From assembly GCF_001570485.1 (NCBI RefSeq), contig NZ_BCTA01000011.1, positions 62,001-126,000 on the forward strand: a stretch of DNA of 64,000 bases, written 5' to 3'. Made by a program: the position numbers and the translations under genes. Below, in pieces: positions 32,744 through 41,888 of this stretch. The DNA comes from Mycolicibacterium novocastrense. Lineage in GTDB: Bacteria > Actinomycetota > Actinomycetes > Mycobacteriales > Mycobacteriaceae. The notes beneath the pieces were generated by a model. That model was given only the letters and a program-made list of their open reading frames with translations, was not told the origin of the DNA and ran no database searches. Position 1 is the first letter of the stretch; every line of letters starts with the position of its first letter.

Positions 32744-35239
32744 TCACGCAGGCGGCGGGGGCGGCGGTGGCGGCGGCGCAATCGGCGGTGGAGGCGGAGC
32801 CGGCGGCGGCGGGGGTGGCGGTGGCGGCCCGAAGACGAACGGCGGCAGACCCGGGATCTGCATCACCATCGGATCAGGCGGCGGTGGCGGGGGCGGCACA
32901 CCCGGGGGAGGTGGCGGTTCCTCCGGGCGCGGCGGCGGTGCCGGCGCGATCCCGGTGCTGGTGTTGATCGTGACGATGGAGCCCGGGATGGTTTGACCAC
33001 TCGGCGTGGTGCCCACGACCGCACCGTAAGCGGCCGCGCTGTTGACCGGCGTCGTCTTCTCGGCGACCTGGAATCCGGCATCCTTCAGCCGTTGACGGGC
33101 CCGGTCGACGTTCATGCCTGTCACGTTCGGCACCTCGCTGCCGGGACCGCCCTCGACGTAGCGGGGATCGGTCGGCGGCAGACGCACCTCGCCGAGATCG
33201 GTCGCGATCGGCTTCATCGCCTCGAACCAGATGCGCGCCGGCTCGTTACCCCCGTAGAGGTCTCCGCTGTAGCACTTGCGCAGGGGGAACGAGCAGATCT
33301 CCGACGGTGAGTTGGAGTCGTCGAAGATGTACACCGCGCCCGCGAGCTGGTTGGTGAATCCCAGAAACCCCGACGACCGGTGAGACTCGGTCGTGCCGGT
33401 CTTACCGGACATCGGCAGATCCCAGCCCACTGAACCGGCGGCTCCGGCGGCCGTACCGGCGCCCTTGTCGTCCTTGCTCAGCGCGTTCGCGAGAGTGTTC
33501 GCCAACCCTTCCGGAACCGCCTGGTCGCACTTCTCGGCGGTGAACGTCACCTCGTTGCCGTGACGGTCGATGATCTTGTCGATCGGGTTGGCCGGGCACC
33601 ACATGCCGCCGGAACTCAATGTCGCAGCCACATTCGACAGCTCGAGAGCGTTGAGCTGGAACGGCCCCAGGGTGAACGATCCGGCGTTCTGTCGCTTGAT
33701 GTACTCGGCCAGGCTCTCGTTGCTTCCGCGATCGTATGCTCGCGCCGTCCCCGGAAGGGCGTAGGAGCGCAGCCCGAGGCGAACGGCCATGTCGACCGCC
33801 CGGGGCACGCCCACCTGCTGGATGAGCTTGGCGAAGGCGGTGTTGGGCGAGCTGGCCAGCGCGTCGGTCACGTTCATCGACCCGCGATAGTTGCCGGCGT
33901 TTCTCACACACCACGTCTCTTTCGGGCATCCGGGTGTGTCGCTGCTGCCGAGTCCCCGCGCTTGGAAGGATCCGGGAACGGCGAGTTGGGCATTGATGCC
34001 CATACCCATCTCGAGTGCCGCTGCGGTGGTGAAGACCTTGAAGATGGAACCTGCGCCGTCGCCGACAAGCGAGAACGGCTGTGGCTGCACCGTCTGCCCC
34101 GCGTCCTTGTTCAGGCCGTAGTTCCGGTTGCTGGCCATCGCGAGCACCCGATGCGAATCCTTGCCCGGCCTGATGACGCTCATCACGCTGGCGATTCCCT
34201 CCAGCGTGGGACTCGCGACCTTCTCGATCGCCCTTCTCACCGACGACTGGATCGTCGGATCGAGCGTGGTGCGGATCAGGTAGCCGCCACGGGCGATTTG
34301 TTCCTTGTTGATTCCCGCGTGGGCCAGATACGCCAGCACGTACTCGCAGAAGAAGCCGCGGTCACCGGCAGCGATGCACCCGCTCGGCAGCTCCTTGGGG
34401 CGGGGCAGCACACCGAGCGGCGCGGACTTGGCGGATCGCAGTTCGTCGGTGTGCTGGGGGAGATGTTCGATCATGGTGTCCAGCACCAGGTTCCGACGCT
34501 GTAAGGCGCCTTGGGGGTTGACGTACGGGTCCAGCGAGGCGGGCGACTGGACCAGGCCGGCCAGCAGCGCCGCCTGTTGCCAGTTCAACTGCGAGGCGTT
34601 GACCCCGAAGTAGGTCTGCGCGGCGTCCTGCACCCCGAACGCCCCGTTTCCGAACCCCACCAGGTTCAGGTAGCGCGTGAGGATCTCGGCCTTGGTGAAC
34701 GTCTTGTCCAGCGTCAACGCCATGCGCATCTCACGGAGCTTGCGGGCCGGCGTCAGCTCGACCGCGGCGCGCCTCTCGGCGTTCGTCTGTGCGGTCACCA
34801 GCAACTGGAAGTTCTTGACATACTGCTGCTCGATCGTCGACCCGCCGCGGGTGTCGAGGTTGCCCGACAGGTATCCCGACAGACCCGTGAGTGTGCCCTG
34901 CCAATCGACGCCCGCGTGCTCGGCGAACCGTTTGTCCTCGATCGAGACGATCGCCAGCTTCATGGTGTTGGCGATCTGCTCGCTTTTCACCTCGAACCGG
35001 CGCTGGCTGTAGAGCCAGGCGATCGGCTTACCGGCGGCGTCGACCATCGTCGTCACCTGGGGAACGTCTTCCTCCACCAGCTGCGCCGAACCGTTGGCGA
35101 CGACGTCGGAGGCCCGGTTGGACAACAGGCCGAACCCGCCCGCGAACGGGAACATCAGCGCCGCCACCAGCACCCCGGCCAGCGTGCAGCACAAAATCAG
35201 CTTGATGACCGTCCCCCCGGCCGGTACGCGCTCCGGCAT
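32744..35239 (-). CDS. PonA2-type bifunctional penicillin-binding protein
   Basis: An 831-residue class A PBP that polymerises and cross-links peptidoglycan. An N-terminal transmembrane anchor (residues ~11-30) precedes the glycosyltransferase domain, with VSIEDKRFAEHAGVD and GGSTIEQQYVKN. The transpeptidase domain carries SIFK (nucleophile Ser), SPN and KTG (SGKTGTTES). A single PASTA domain (EVPNVTGMNVDRARQRLKDAG) follows, then a proline-rich tail of about 70 residues. PASTA and the N-terminus match mycobacterial PonA2; no whiB4 lies next to it, so it may be the PonA3-like paralogue of environmental species. Confidence 0.93.
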   Translation of the reverse strand: MPERVPAGGTVIKLILCCTLAGVLVAALMFPFAGGFGLLSNRASDVVANGSAQLVEEDVPQVTTMVDAAGKPIAWLYSQRRFEVKSEQIANTMKLAIVSIEDKRFAEHAGVDWQGTLTGLSGYLSGNLDTRGGSTIEQQYVKNFQLLVTAQTNAERRAAVELTPARKLREMRMALTLDKTFTKAEILTRYLNLVGFGNGAFGVQDAAQTYFGVNASQLNWQQAALLAGLVQSPASLDPYVNPQGALQRRNLVLDTMIEHLPQHTDELRSAKSAPLGVLPRPKELPSGCIAAGDRGFFCEYVLAYLAHAGINKEQIARGGYLIRTTLDPTIQSSVRRAIEKVASPTLEGIASVMSVIRPGKDSHRVLAMASNRNYGLNKDAGQTVQPQPFSLVGDGAGSIFKVFTTAAALEMGMGINAQLAVPGSFQARGLGSSDTPGCPKETWCVRNAGNYRGSMNVTDALASSPNTAFAKLIQQVGVPRAVDMAVRLGLRSYALPGTARAYDRGSNESLAEYIKRQNAGSFTLGPFQLNALELSNVAATLSSGGMWCPANPIDKIIDRHGNEVTFTAEKCDQAVPEGLANTLANALSKDDKGAGTAAGAAGSVGWDLPMSGKTGTTESHRSSGFLGFTNQLAGAVYIFDDSNSPSEICSFPLRKCYSGDLYGGNEPARIWFEAMKPIATDLGEVRLPPTDPRYVEGGPGSEVPNVTGMNVDRARQRLKDAGFQVAEKTTPVNSAAAYGAVVGTTPSGQTIPGSIVTINTSTGIAPAPPPRPEEPPPPPGVPPPPPPPDPMVMQIPGLPPFVFGPPPPPPPPPAPPPPPIAPPPPPPPPPA

Positions 35240-35329
35240 GTCAGCAGCGTATTAAATGCGGTCTCGCGGCGAACGCTCCCGCGCCGATTTCAGCGCAACG
35301 ACGGCGAAACGCTCTGGTAACGGGCACGG

Positions 35330-36142
35330 TCAGCCTCGGTCCAGATCCCACTGGCCGAAGTCGGGCGCGAGGACCTCGTCGACGTCGACGTGGGTGTCTC
35401 CGATGGGCACACCGGGCTCTGACGGACCGATCACCACGGCCTGATAGAGCACGGCCCGGGGGTCACGCTCACCGGCCGACCAGGCCTTGGTCTGCCACAC
35501 CCACCAATGTCCGTCGCTGGTCGAGCGGCCGACGACCCCGTCGCCGATCGCCCACGAGCACGCCCGCGCGTGGCCGTAGAGGCCGGTGCGATCCACACCC
35601 AGAACGGAGTTGATTCCGCGGTACCACTCGCGCGCGACGTTCTCCCACGTCTCGGCGTCGATGTCCTCGTCGACGCTGAAGAAGATGGGTGCCGAATCAG
35701 GTCCACCCGCGGCATTGTGCAATCGCAGGGCGGTCAGGGCGTCCGCCACACCACCGTCGTACCCGCGCGTGTAATCGGACGGCGTCGGCCAGCCCGGCTT
35801 GCCGTACTGGTAGCAGCTGACGACGTGCAGACCCTCGGCCCGCAGCGAGTCGGCATATTCGCGCGTCACCGGTTTGAAGTCGAAGTCAGCGCCCGGCCGC
35901 AGCTCGGAGACGTAAACCAGCGCGCCGTCGAAGCCCGCCGCCTTGAGCTGATCGGCCGGCACCTTGCGGTGCGCGAAGTCGACGAGCCGCAGCGGCGCCG
36001 CCGACGCACTCGGGCCGAAGAGCGTCGCGGCCGCCGCGCCGAGAAAGAACAGCGGCGGCGCGGCGACGGCATACTTGAGGAGTTCGCGTCGTGAAGGAGA
36101 GTGCCCTCCGCCACGACCGGGTGACGTCGGGAAGTCCTGCAC
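35330..36142 (-). CDS. Tat-exported DUF1906 (glycoside hydrolase-like) protein
   Basis: A 270-residue protein with a twin-arginine signal: SRRELLKYAVAAPPLFFLG, then an Ala-rich cleavage region near residue 50. The mature part, LRLVDFAHRKVPADQLKAAGFDGALVYVSE, is a DUF1906 TIM-barrel-like domain as in M. tuberculosis Rv2525c, a Tat substrate linked to the cell wall. Acidic residues in FFSVDEDID are candidate active-site residues. GTG start. Located next to the PBP gene, consistent with a wall role. Confidence 0.88.
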   Translation of the reverse strand: MQDFPTSPGRGGGHSPSRRELLKYAVAAPPLFFLGAAAATLFGPSASAAPLRLVDFAHRKVPADQLKAAGFDGALVYVSELRPGADFDFKPVTREYADSLRAEGLHVVSCYQYGKPGWPTPSDYTRGYDGGVADALTALRLHNAAGGPDSAPIFFSVDEDIDAETWENVAREWYRGINSVLGVDRTGLYGHARACSWAIGDGVVGRSTSDGHWWVWQTKAWSAGERDPRAVLYQAVVIGPSEPGVPIGDTHVDVDEVLAPDFGQWDLDRG

Positions 36143-36300
36143 GGCGCGATGCTAACAACATTGACGACGCGCGGGTGCCGGTCAGTCGATTCCTCTGTGC
36201 TGACCCCGCTGGGCCGAAACACTTTCGCCCTATGCTGATGACCGAAACGCAGCTGTACCCGGCGGCGTCGCACCCGCATCTTCGACCGGACGGGGTGGCC

Positions 36301-37869
36301 ATGCCCGCAGACCGACCCGCCACGCACGGCAAGCGGGCGTGGTCGAGGTGCCTTGCCATCGCCACGGTCGTCATCGCGCTGACCGCGGCCTCGGCGTGCG
36401 GTGGAGCCGTTGACGATCCGCCGGCGGACTCCGGTGCGCGGGCGACGCCGTACCCGTCGACCGCGACCCAGACGCCCACGCTTGCGGCGCCCGGCCTGCC
36501 GGCGGTTGACGAGTTGATCAACACCGCGATCGCCGCACACGAATTACCCGGCGCGGTGGTCGCGGTGGGACACCGTGGCAAGCTCGTCGTTCACCATGCG
36601 TACGGCTCGCGCAAACTGGCGGGCGAACCCGGCCTCGACGGGGCCCCGGCGCCTGCCGAGCCGATGACCGAGAACACGATCTTCGACGTTGCGTCGTTGA
36701 CCAAGAGCCTTGCCACGGCGACCGCCGTCATGCAGCTTTACGAACAGGACAAGGTCGGACTCGACGAACCGGTGCAGACCTATCTGCCCGCCTTCAACGG
36801 TGCGCGCGATCCGCAGCGGTCACAGGTGACGCTGCGCATGTTGCTCACCCACACTTCCGGTATCGCGGGCGATATCGACCTGCGGGACCCGTGGGGTTTG
36901 GCGGCCCCCGACAGCACGGAAGGGATCCGTCGCGCGCTTGCCACGCCGCTGCGATTCGAGCCGGGTGAAGTGTTTCGTTACTCCGACATCAACTTCATCC
37001 TGCTCGGAGCGCTGATCGAAGAAATCACCGGCGAGTCCGAGGACGTCTACGTCGAGCAGAACGTGTTCACGCCCCTGGGCATGGCGGACACCCGCTACCT
37101 GCCCGCGACCAAGGCATGCGGCCCGCACCAGATCAGAGGAGCCGCGATCGCCTGGGCGTCCACGTCGGAGCCACCCGCACCGACCACCTGTCCCGAAGGT
37201 GCCTGGGACACAGACATTTTGCCCCGAGTCGCCCCGACAGCCCTCGACGAGGAAGGCAGAGCCCAGCCGGGCAGCAATCCTGACCTCGACTACCCGTTGC
37301 GAGGCACCGTCCATGATCCGACAGCACGCCGCATGGGCGGCGTCGCCGGGCATGCCGGGGTGTTCTCGACCGCGCGTGACATCAGCATCTTCGCCCAAGC
37401 CCTGCTGGATCGACTGGCCGGCCGCCCCAGCACGTTTCCGTTGACGCAGGAGACTCTGCGGCTGATGACCACGCCCCAGCAACCGGGACACTCACCCGGA
37501 CAGATCGAGGCGGCCAACGATGCCGTTCGAGAGGCCCTCGCCGTGGCGCCGAACTCGAATCCGCTACTGGCCCCGAACTATCCGGCGATCGATGGTCAAG
37601 ACCTGCGCGGGTTGGGTTGGGACATCGACACGGGCCACTCCAGGCCGCGCGGACTGCTCTTTCCCGTCGGCAGCTTCGGGCACACCGGTTTTACCGGGAC
37701 GTCGATGTGGATAGACCCGGCTTCTGAGACGTATGTGATCCTGCTGACGAACGTCATACACATCCGCGGCAGCAGACCACTGTCGAACTTACAAGGAGAA
37801 CTCGCCACGGTGACCGCCCGAACACTGGACCTCTACACCGACACGCAGCCGGCCCCCAAACCTCGCTGA
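36301..37869 (+). CDS. Lipoprotein serine hydrolase (beta-lactamase/esterase class C type)
   Basis: A 522-residue secreted hydrolase. The signal peptide ends with lipobox ASAC (Cys34). The class C beta-lactamase fold shows the SxxK nucleophile SLTK, the YxN-like YSD in RYSDINFILLG, and the third motif HTG in GHTGFTGTSMW. Such proteins in mycobacteria are esterases or carboxypeptidases. ATG at 36301 was chosen because a TATGCT -10-like hexamer (36231-36236) overlaps the only earlier plausible ATG at 36232. Confidence 0.9.
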   Translation: MPADRPATHGKRAWSRCLAIATVVIALTAASACGGAVDDPPADSGARATPYPSTATQTPTLAAPGLPAVDELINTAIAAHELPGAVVAVGHRGKLVVHHAYGSRKLAGEPGLDGAPAPAEPMTENTIFDVASLTKSLATATAVMQLYEQDKVGLDEPVQTYLPAFNGARDPQRSQVTLRMLLTHTSGIAGDIDLRDPWGLAAPDSTEGIRRALATPLRFEPGEVFRYSDINFILLGALIEEITGESEDVYVEQNVFTPLGMADTRYLPATKACGPHQIRGAAIAWASTSEPPAPTTCPEGAWDTDILPRVAPTALDEEGRAQPGSNPDLDYPLRGTVHDPTARRMGGVAGHAGVFSTARDISIFAQALLDRLAGRPSTFPLTQETLRLMTTPQQPGHSPGQIEAANDAVREALAVAPNSNPLLAPNYPAIDGQDLRGLGWDIDTGHSRPRGLLFPVGSFGHTGFTGTSMWIDPASETYVILLTNVIHIRGSRPLSNLQGELATVTARTLDLYTDTQPAPKPR

Positions 37870-37880
37870 ACGAGCACGAG

Positions 37881-38606
37881 ATGACCGAGTTGTACTACGC
37901 ACAAGGGCAGTTCGAGGCATACGGGCCGTCGCACCTGGTGGTGCTGGCCATCTTCGTGGTCGGCGCGGTATTGCTGATCTGGTTGGGGCGTCGCCAGACC
38001 GAGGCCCAGGCGCGGGTGTTCTCGCGCGTGTTCGCGTTGCTGATCGTCGCGGCGTTCGTGGTGGCATTGGTCTACAAGGTGATCCGGCCCGACATTCAAA
38101 CGTCCGTGCCGATACAACTGTGTGACATCGCCGAACTCACCGCCGCTTATGCGCTGTGGTCGCAACGGCATTGGGCTTTCGCGCTGACGTACTACTGGTG
38201 TCTGCTCCTGAGCTCGCAGGCGCTGCTGACGCCCGATGTGGGAACACCTCGAGACGGTGCACCGGATTTTCCACATCACCTTTTCCTCACGTTCTTCGTG
38301 CTCCACGTTTTCGCGGTATGGGCGGCCATCTATCTCACCTGGGGACGCGGGATGCGTCCGCGGTGGCGCAGCTACCGTTTCACCGTCGTCGTAACCCTGA
38401 TATGGGCAGCGGCGACCTATACCTTCAACGCGATCGTCGGCACGAATTACGGCTATTTGAACAGGAAGCCACCGACCGCGTCGTTGTTGGACGTGTTCGG
38501 ACCGTGGCCGATGTATGTGGCCGTCGAAGTGGCGATCATCGTCGCCGCCTGGGCCCTCATGACGTGGCCATGGGAGCGGAAACGGCGAACCGCCGGGGCG
38601 GTTTGA
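37881..38606 (+). CDS. TIGR02206-type integral membrane protein
   Basis: A 241-residue protein with about six or seven transmembrane helices. Segments include LVVLAIFVVGAVLLIWLG, FALLIVAAFVVALVYKVI, VPIQLCDIAELTAAYALW, and NYGYLNRKPPTASLLDVFGPWP. The last resembles the YwaF/TIGR02206 family signature. Function unknown. It begins 11 bases after the lipoprotein hydrolase gene, so cotranscription is likely. Confidence 0.85.
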   Translation: MTELYYAQGQFEAYGPSHLVVLAIFVVGAVLLIWLGRRQTEAQARVFSRVFALLIVAAFVVALVYKVIRPDIQTSVPIQLCDIAELTAAYALWSQRHWAFALTYYWCLLLSSQALLTPDVGTPRDGAPDFPHHLFLTFFVLHVFAVWAAIYLTWGRGMRPRWRSYRFTVVVTLIWAAATYTFNAIVGTNYGYLNRKPPTASLLDVFGPWPMYVAVEVAIIVAAWALMTWPWERKRRTAGAV

Positions 38607-38630
38607 GTCGAACCGCCGGTGCCGGTCGGT

Positions 38631-38921
38631 CTAGCGTCCTATCGAGAGCCAGCGCCGCCGGGCCGGTCGCGAAGCAAGGGCGAGCCTGGTCAACGACCGA
38701 ATCCCGCTGCGCCGCAGGACCGCTCGGGTTCTGCCGGCAGCGCTGTGCCGCCCGGCCACCGTCGCGCCGGCAAGGAATCCACAGAAGGCGCCGAGCGCAA
38801 AGATGCGCCCCGTATGCCGCTTGTTCCGCCGCATGGCCGTCGATGCGACAAATCCGCCCATCGCGCTGAGGATCGCGACCACCACCAGCAGACCCACCCA
38901 ATACGGCACGAGCGAACCCAT
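38631..38921 (-). CDS. Small two-helix membrane protein
   Basis: A 96-residue protein with two predicted membrane helices: VPYWVGLLVVVAILSAMGGF and IFALGAFCGFLAGATVAG. A basic C-terminal tail rich in Arg follows. The ATG at 38921 has GAAAGG 7 bases upstream. Family not recognised. Confidence 0.7.
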   Translation of the reverse strand: MGSLVPYWVGLLVVVAILSAMGGFVASTAMRRNKRHTGRIFALGAFCGFLAGATVAGRHSAAGRTRAVLRRSGIRSLTRLALASRPARRRWLSIGR

Positions 38922-39041
38922 AGGCAACCTTTCGGCCCGTCATCCGCGAGCCGCCGGGGTCCATGGAATCACCGTGACGGCGGTGCCGTCAGTCCTGTAC
39001 GCGTTTCGTGACCGAAGCGAACGCGAAGCGTTGCACGACGC

Positions 39042-39806
39042 CTACGTGATCGTCACGCCGCCGTCCACCACGATGGTCTGGCCCGTGACGTAGCCACCGG
39101 CTTCGGACGCGAGCCAGACGACGGCGGCCGACAACTCGTGCGGCTCACCCAAGCGTTTGAAAACCACGCGGCTGGCCAGGGTGCGCTCCAGATAGCCCGG
39201 CTTGTACTCGTCGGTCATCTCGGACTTGAAGAATCCCGGCGCCAGGGCGTTGACGCGGATCCCCTTGCGCTCTCCCCACTGTTGGGCGAGGTCGCGGGTG
39301 AGGCCGACGATCGCGGCCTTGCTGGCGCTGTAGGCGGCCTGGGGCAGCGCCGCGGTGGTCAATCCCAACACGCTGGCGATGTTGATGATCGAACTACCCG
39401 GCTGCATCACCCGCCCACACGCTTGGGCGGTCCAGTACGACCCGTTGAGGTTGACGTCGACGACCTTGCGGAACTCCTCGGGTGTTTCCCGAGTGGCGGG
39501 CACGGCGGTGCCCACTCCGGCGTTGTTCACCAGCACGTCGACGCGGCCGAACTCCTGCATTGCCGCGTCGACGAGCGCCGTGCACTGATCGGGCTCTGCG
39601 ACATCGGTTTGGACGTTGAGAGCACGCCTGCCGGCGGCCCTGACGAGTTCTGCTGTGGCCTCGAGCTTTTCGACACGTCGGGCGGCCAGCACCACGTCCG
39701 CGCCGGCTTGTGCAACCGCCTCGGCGAACGACACTCCAAGCCCGGACGATGCGCCGGTGATGACGACGACCTTGTCGTCGAGTCGGAAGCGGTCCAGAAT
39801 CGTCAT
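39042..39806 (-). CDS. Short-chain dehydrogenase/reductase
   Basis: A 254-residue SDR. TGASSGLG cofactor motif, NNAG, catalytic Ser in NIASVLG, YSASK, and C-terminal IVVDGG. The basic residues AARR after the second strand favour NADP. The ATG at 39806 has an AGGAGA site upstream. It is divergent from the TerC gene across 164 bases. Confidence 0.93.
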   Translation of the reverse strand: MTILDRFRLDDKVVVITGASSGLGVSFAEAVAQAGADVVLAARRVEKLEATAELVRAAGRRALNVQTDVAEPDQCTALVDAAMQEFGRVDVLVNNAGVGTAVPATRETPEEFRKVVDVNLNGSYWTAQACGRVMQPGSSIINIASVLGLTTAALPQAAYSASKAAIVGLTRDLAQQWGERKGIRVNALAPGFFKSEMTDEYKPGYLERTLASRVVFKRLGEPHELSAAVVWLASEAGGYVTGQTIVVDGGVTIT

Positions 39807-39970
39807 CTCCGACGTTCTCCTGTCTATCGTGGTAGCTGTGCTCGACCAACCGTAATGCGTGGGGTTCGGGGTATCGGCCGGGCGGTGCGTCGACCCGGTC
39901 GAGGATTCGAACGGTCCATTGCGGGCACCACTAGGGGCAGTCGGTTCCGGTGAGAGATAGCGAGTAGCGC

Positions 39971-41200
39971 ATGGTGGTTCCCGGATGGGTGTGGGCACTG
40001 ACGATCGCCGCCATCGTCGCACTCCTGGCTTTCGACTTCTTCTTCCACGTACGGAAGGCCCACGTCCCGACCCTCAAAGAGGCGGCGATCTGGTCGGCGG
40101 CCTACGTCGGGATCGCGGTGCTGTTCGGGGTCGGCGTCCTGGTCTTCGGGGGCGTTGACCCTGGCGGCGAGTATTTTGCGGGGTATATCACCGAGAAGGC
40201 GCTGTCGGTCGACAACCTGTTCGTCTTCTTGATCATCATCAGCAGCTTCCGCGTGCCGCGCGAGGACCAGCAGAAGGTGCTGCTGTTCGGCATCGTGTTC
40301 TCGTTGATCGCGCGTACCGGCTTCATCTTCCTCGGCGCAGCGCTGATCAACACCTTCGCCTGGGTCTTCTACGCGTTCGGATTGATCCTTCTGCTCACCG
40401 CGGGAAACATGCTGGCGCCAGACAGCAGCGACTCTGAGACCGCCGACAACTTCATCATTCGGCTCGCGAGGAAGGTCTTCCACACCACCGACCACTACGA
40501 CGGCGACAAGCTGTTCACCACGGTGGACGGAAAGCGCGCGATGACGCCGATGCTTCTGGTGATGGTCGCCATCGGCGGCACCGACATTCTTTTCGCCCTG
40601 GACTCGATCCCGGCGATCTTCGGTCTGACCCAGAACGTCTACATCGTCTTCACCGCGACGGCGTTCTCGCTACTGGGCCTTCGGCAGCTGTACTTCCTGA
40701 TCGACGGCCTGCTCGACCGGCTGATCTACCTTTCGTACGGCCTGGCGGCGATCTTGGCGTTCATCGGGGTGAAGCTGATTCTGCATGCGCTGCACGAGAA
40801 CAACGTGCCGTTCATCAACGACGGAGAACCCGTCAAGGTCGTGGAGGTCGGCACCGGCCTGTCCCTCTCGGTGATCATCGGGGTCCTCGTCGTCACCGTC
40901 GTCGCCTCGCTGTTCAGCAAGAAGGGGGTGGCCCAGACGGCGATCGCCAACGCTCGCCGGCACGCTCGGGCCTATCTCGACTCCGAGTACACCAAGAGCG
41001 CCGAGGAACGCGAACGCATCTTCACGTCGCTGCTTCGCGAACGTGATCAGATCCTCGCGCTCGGGCCCAAGTACCGGCAGTTGGTTCGCGACGAAGACGC
41101 CCTCATCGAACTGCTCGATCGCGCAGCCGCCAAGCACGATGAGGCAGTCGAGCGTGGCGAGGCAGCACCGTTCACCCCGAAGGGGCTCACGGCGCGATAA
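39971..41200 (+). CDS. TerC/Alx family membrane protein
   Basis: A 409-residue integral membrane protein with about nine helices. The family's intramembrane acidic motifs are present: SVDNLFVFLIIISSF and GGTDILFALDSIPAIF. The C-terminal soluble tail has a charged helix. Alx and TerC proteins export manganese or act with exoenzyme metalation. I saw no yybP-ykoY riboswitch in the 164 bases upstream. Confidence 0.93.
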   Translation: MVVPGWVWALTIAAIVALLAFDFFFHVRKAHVPTLKEAAIWSAAYVGIAVLFGVGVLVFGGVDPGGEYFAGYITEKALSVDNLFVFLIIISSFRVPREDQQKVLLFGIVFSLIARTGFIFLGAALINTFAWVFYAFGLILLLTAGNMLAPDSSDSETADNFIIRLARKVFHTTDHYDGDKLFTTVDGKRAMTPMLLVMVAIGGTDILFALDSIPAIFGLTQNVYIVFTATAFSLLGLRQLYFLIDGLLDRLIYLSYGLAAILAFIGVKLILHALHENNVPFINDGEPVKVVEVGTGLSLSVIIGVLVVTVVASLFSKKGVAQTAIANARRHARAYLDSEYTKSAEERERIFTSLLRERDQILALGPKYRQLVRDEDALIELLDRAAAKHDEAVERGEAAPFTPKGLTAR

Positions 41201-41272
41201 CTGCTCGCGACCGCCGCGGAAGCCACACACGCCGAAAAGAGCCGCATCCGCTGCGGCCCCCTCCGGTCACGG

Positions 41273-41536
41273 TCAGGGTTGTTTGGCGTACCGGATCAGG
41301 AACGCGGCGGCAACGTAGCCAGCGGCGACACCGATCACGAGCCACAGCACGAGCGGCAGCACCAAGGAAACCGGTGACCATCCGACGCTGGAGAACGTCG
41401 CCGCCGTGTAGAAGAGCCAGAGCACGCGGTAGAGCGACCAGAGCGCAGTGAGCCCCGCGGAGATTCCGATCACCAGGCTGTACGTCCGGTCGACGCGGCT
41501 GACCTGCTCTTCGATGCGGGCGGGGACGATGTTCAT
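41273..41536 (-). CDS. Small membrane protein (87 aa)
   Basis: An 87-residue protein with two or three helices: LVIGISAGLTALWSLYRVLWLFY and LVLPLVLWLVIGVAAGYVAAAF. AGAGGAA lies upstream of the ATG. Family not recognised. Confidence 0.75.
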   Translation of the reverse strand: MNIVPARIEEQVSRVDRTYSLVIGISAGLTALWSLYRVLWLFYTAATFSSVGWSPVSLVLPLVLWLVIGVAAGYVAAAFLIRYAKQP

Positions 41537-41624
41537 TGCTGTTCCTCTTCGTCATCACGTTGCCGGGGTGGCTTCGTTGTGACTGAAGTACAGCCGGGGA
41601 CCGGGCCTACCGATCCCAACAAGT

Positions 41625-41738
41625 TCAGCCCGCGGCGAGGATCGCCGACAGCAACACAAACGCGGACGTCCCGATCGCGATGCCCACCCAGATCGCCGAG
41701 CTGATTCGGTCGGTGGATGCATACGGATCATGGCTCAT
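41625..41738 (-). CDS. Possible 37-residue single-helix membrane protein
   Basis: Begins MSHDPYASTDRISSAIW and continues into a hydrophobic helix (about residues 16-36) ending LAAG. The length and layout resemble small single-pass proteins. The ribosome site is weak, and it lies in a gap between two genes. It is upstream of, and on the same strand as, the 87-residue membrane protein. Confidence 0.4.
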   Translation of the reverse strand: MSHDPYASTDRISSAIWVGIAIGTSAFVLLSAILAAG

Positions 41739-41888
41739 GGCACATCTGTGCCCGAAGGGAGCCGGTGCAAACCTCGCTTTCGAAGCGGCCTCGGAAAGCT
41801 CAGGGGGGTGACCGCTGAGCGGGCAGGTCCCTGCTCACCGTTACGCTGCCCGTCGACATTGGGTGAAACGAGAAAAGCGAGAGTCGAA

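Noticed and set aside
33560..34504. 314-codon plus-strand open frame
   Set aside because: It lies opposite the PBP gene and has Arg-rich low-information sequence.
36232..36300. Upstream ATG as start of the lipoprotein hydrolase
   Set aside because: It overlaps the -10-like TATGCT element and would place 23 extra residues before the signal peptide.
39880..39940. tRNA-like T-arm on the minus strand (TTCGAAT)
   Set aside because: The flanking bases cannot form the required T-stem, and no acceptor or anticodon arm fits.
39810..39970. yybP-ykoY manganese riboswitch before the TerC gene
   Set aside because: The conserved loops could not be found.
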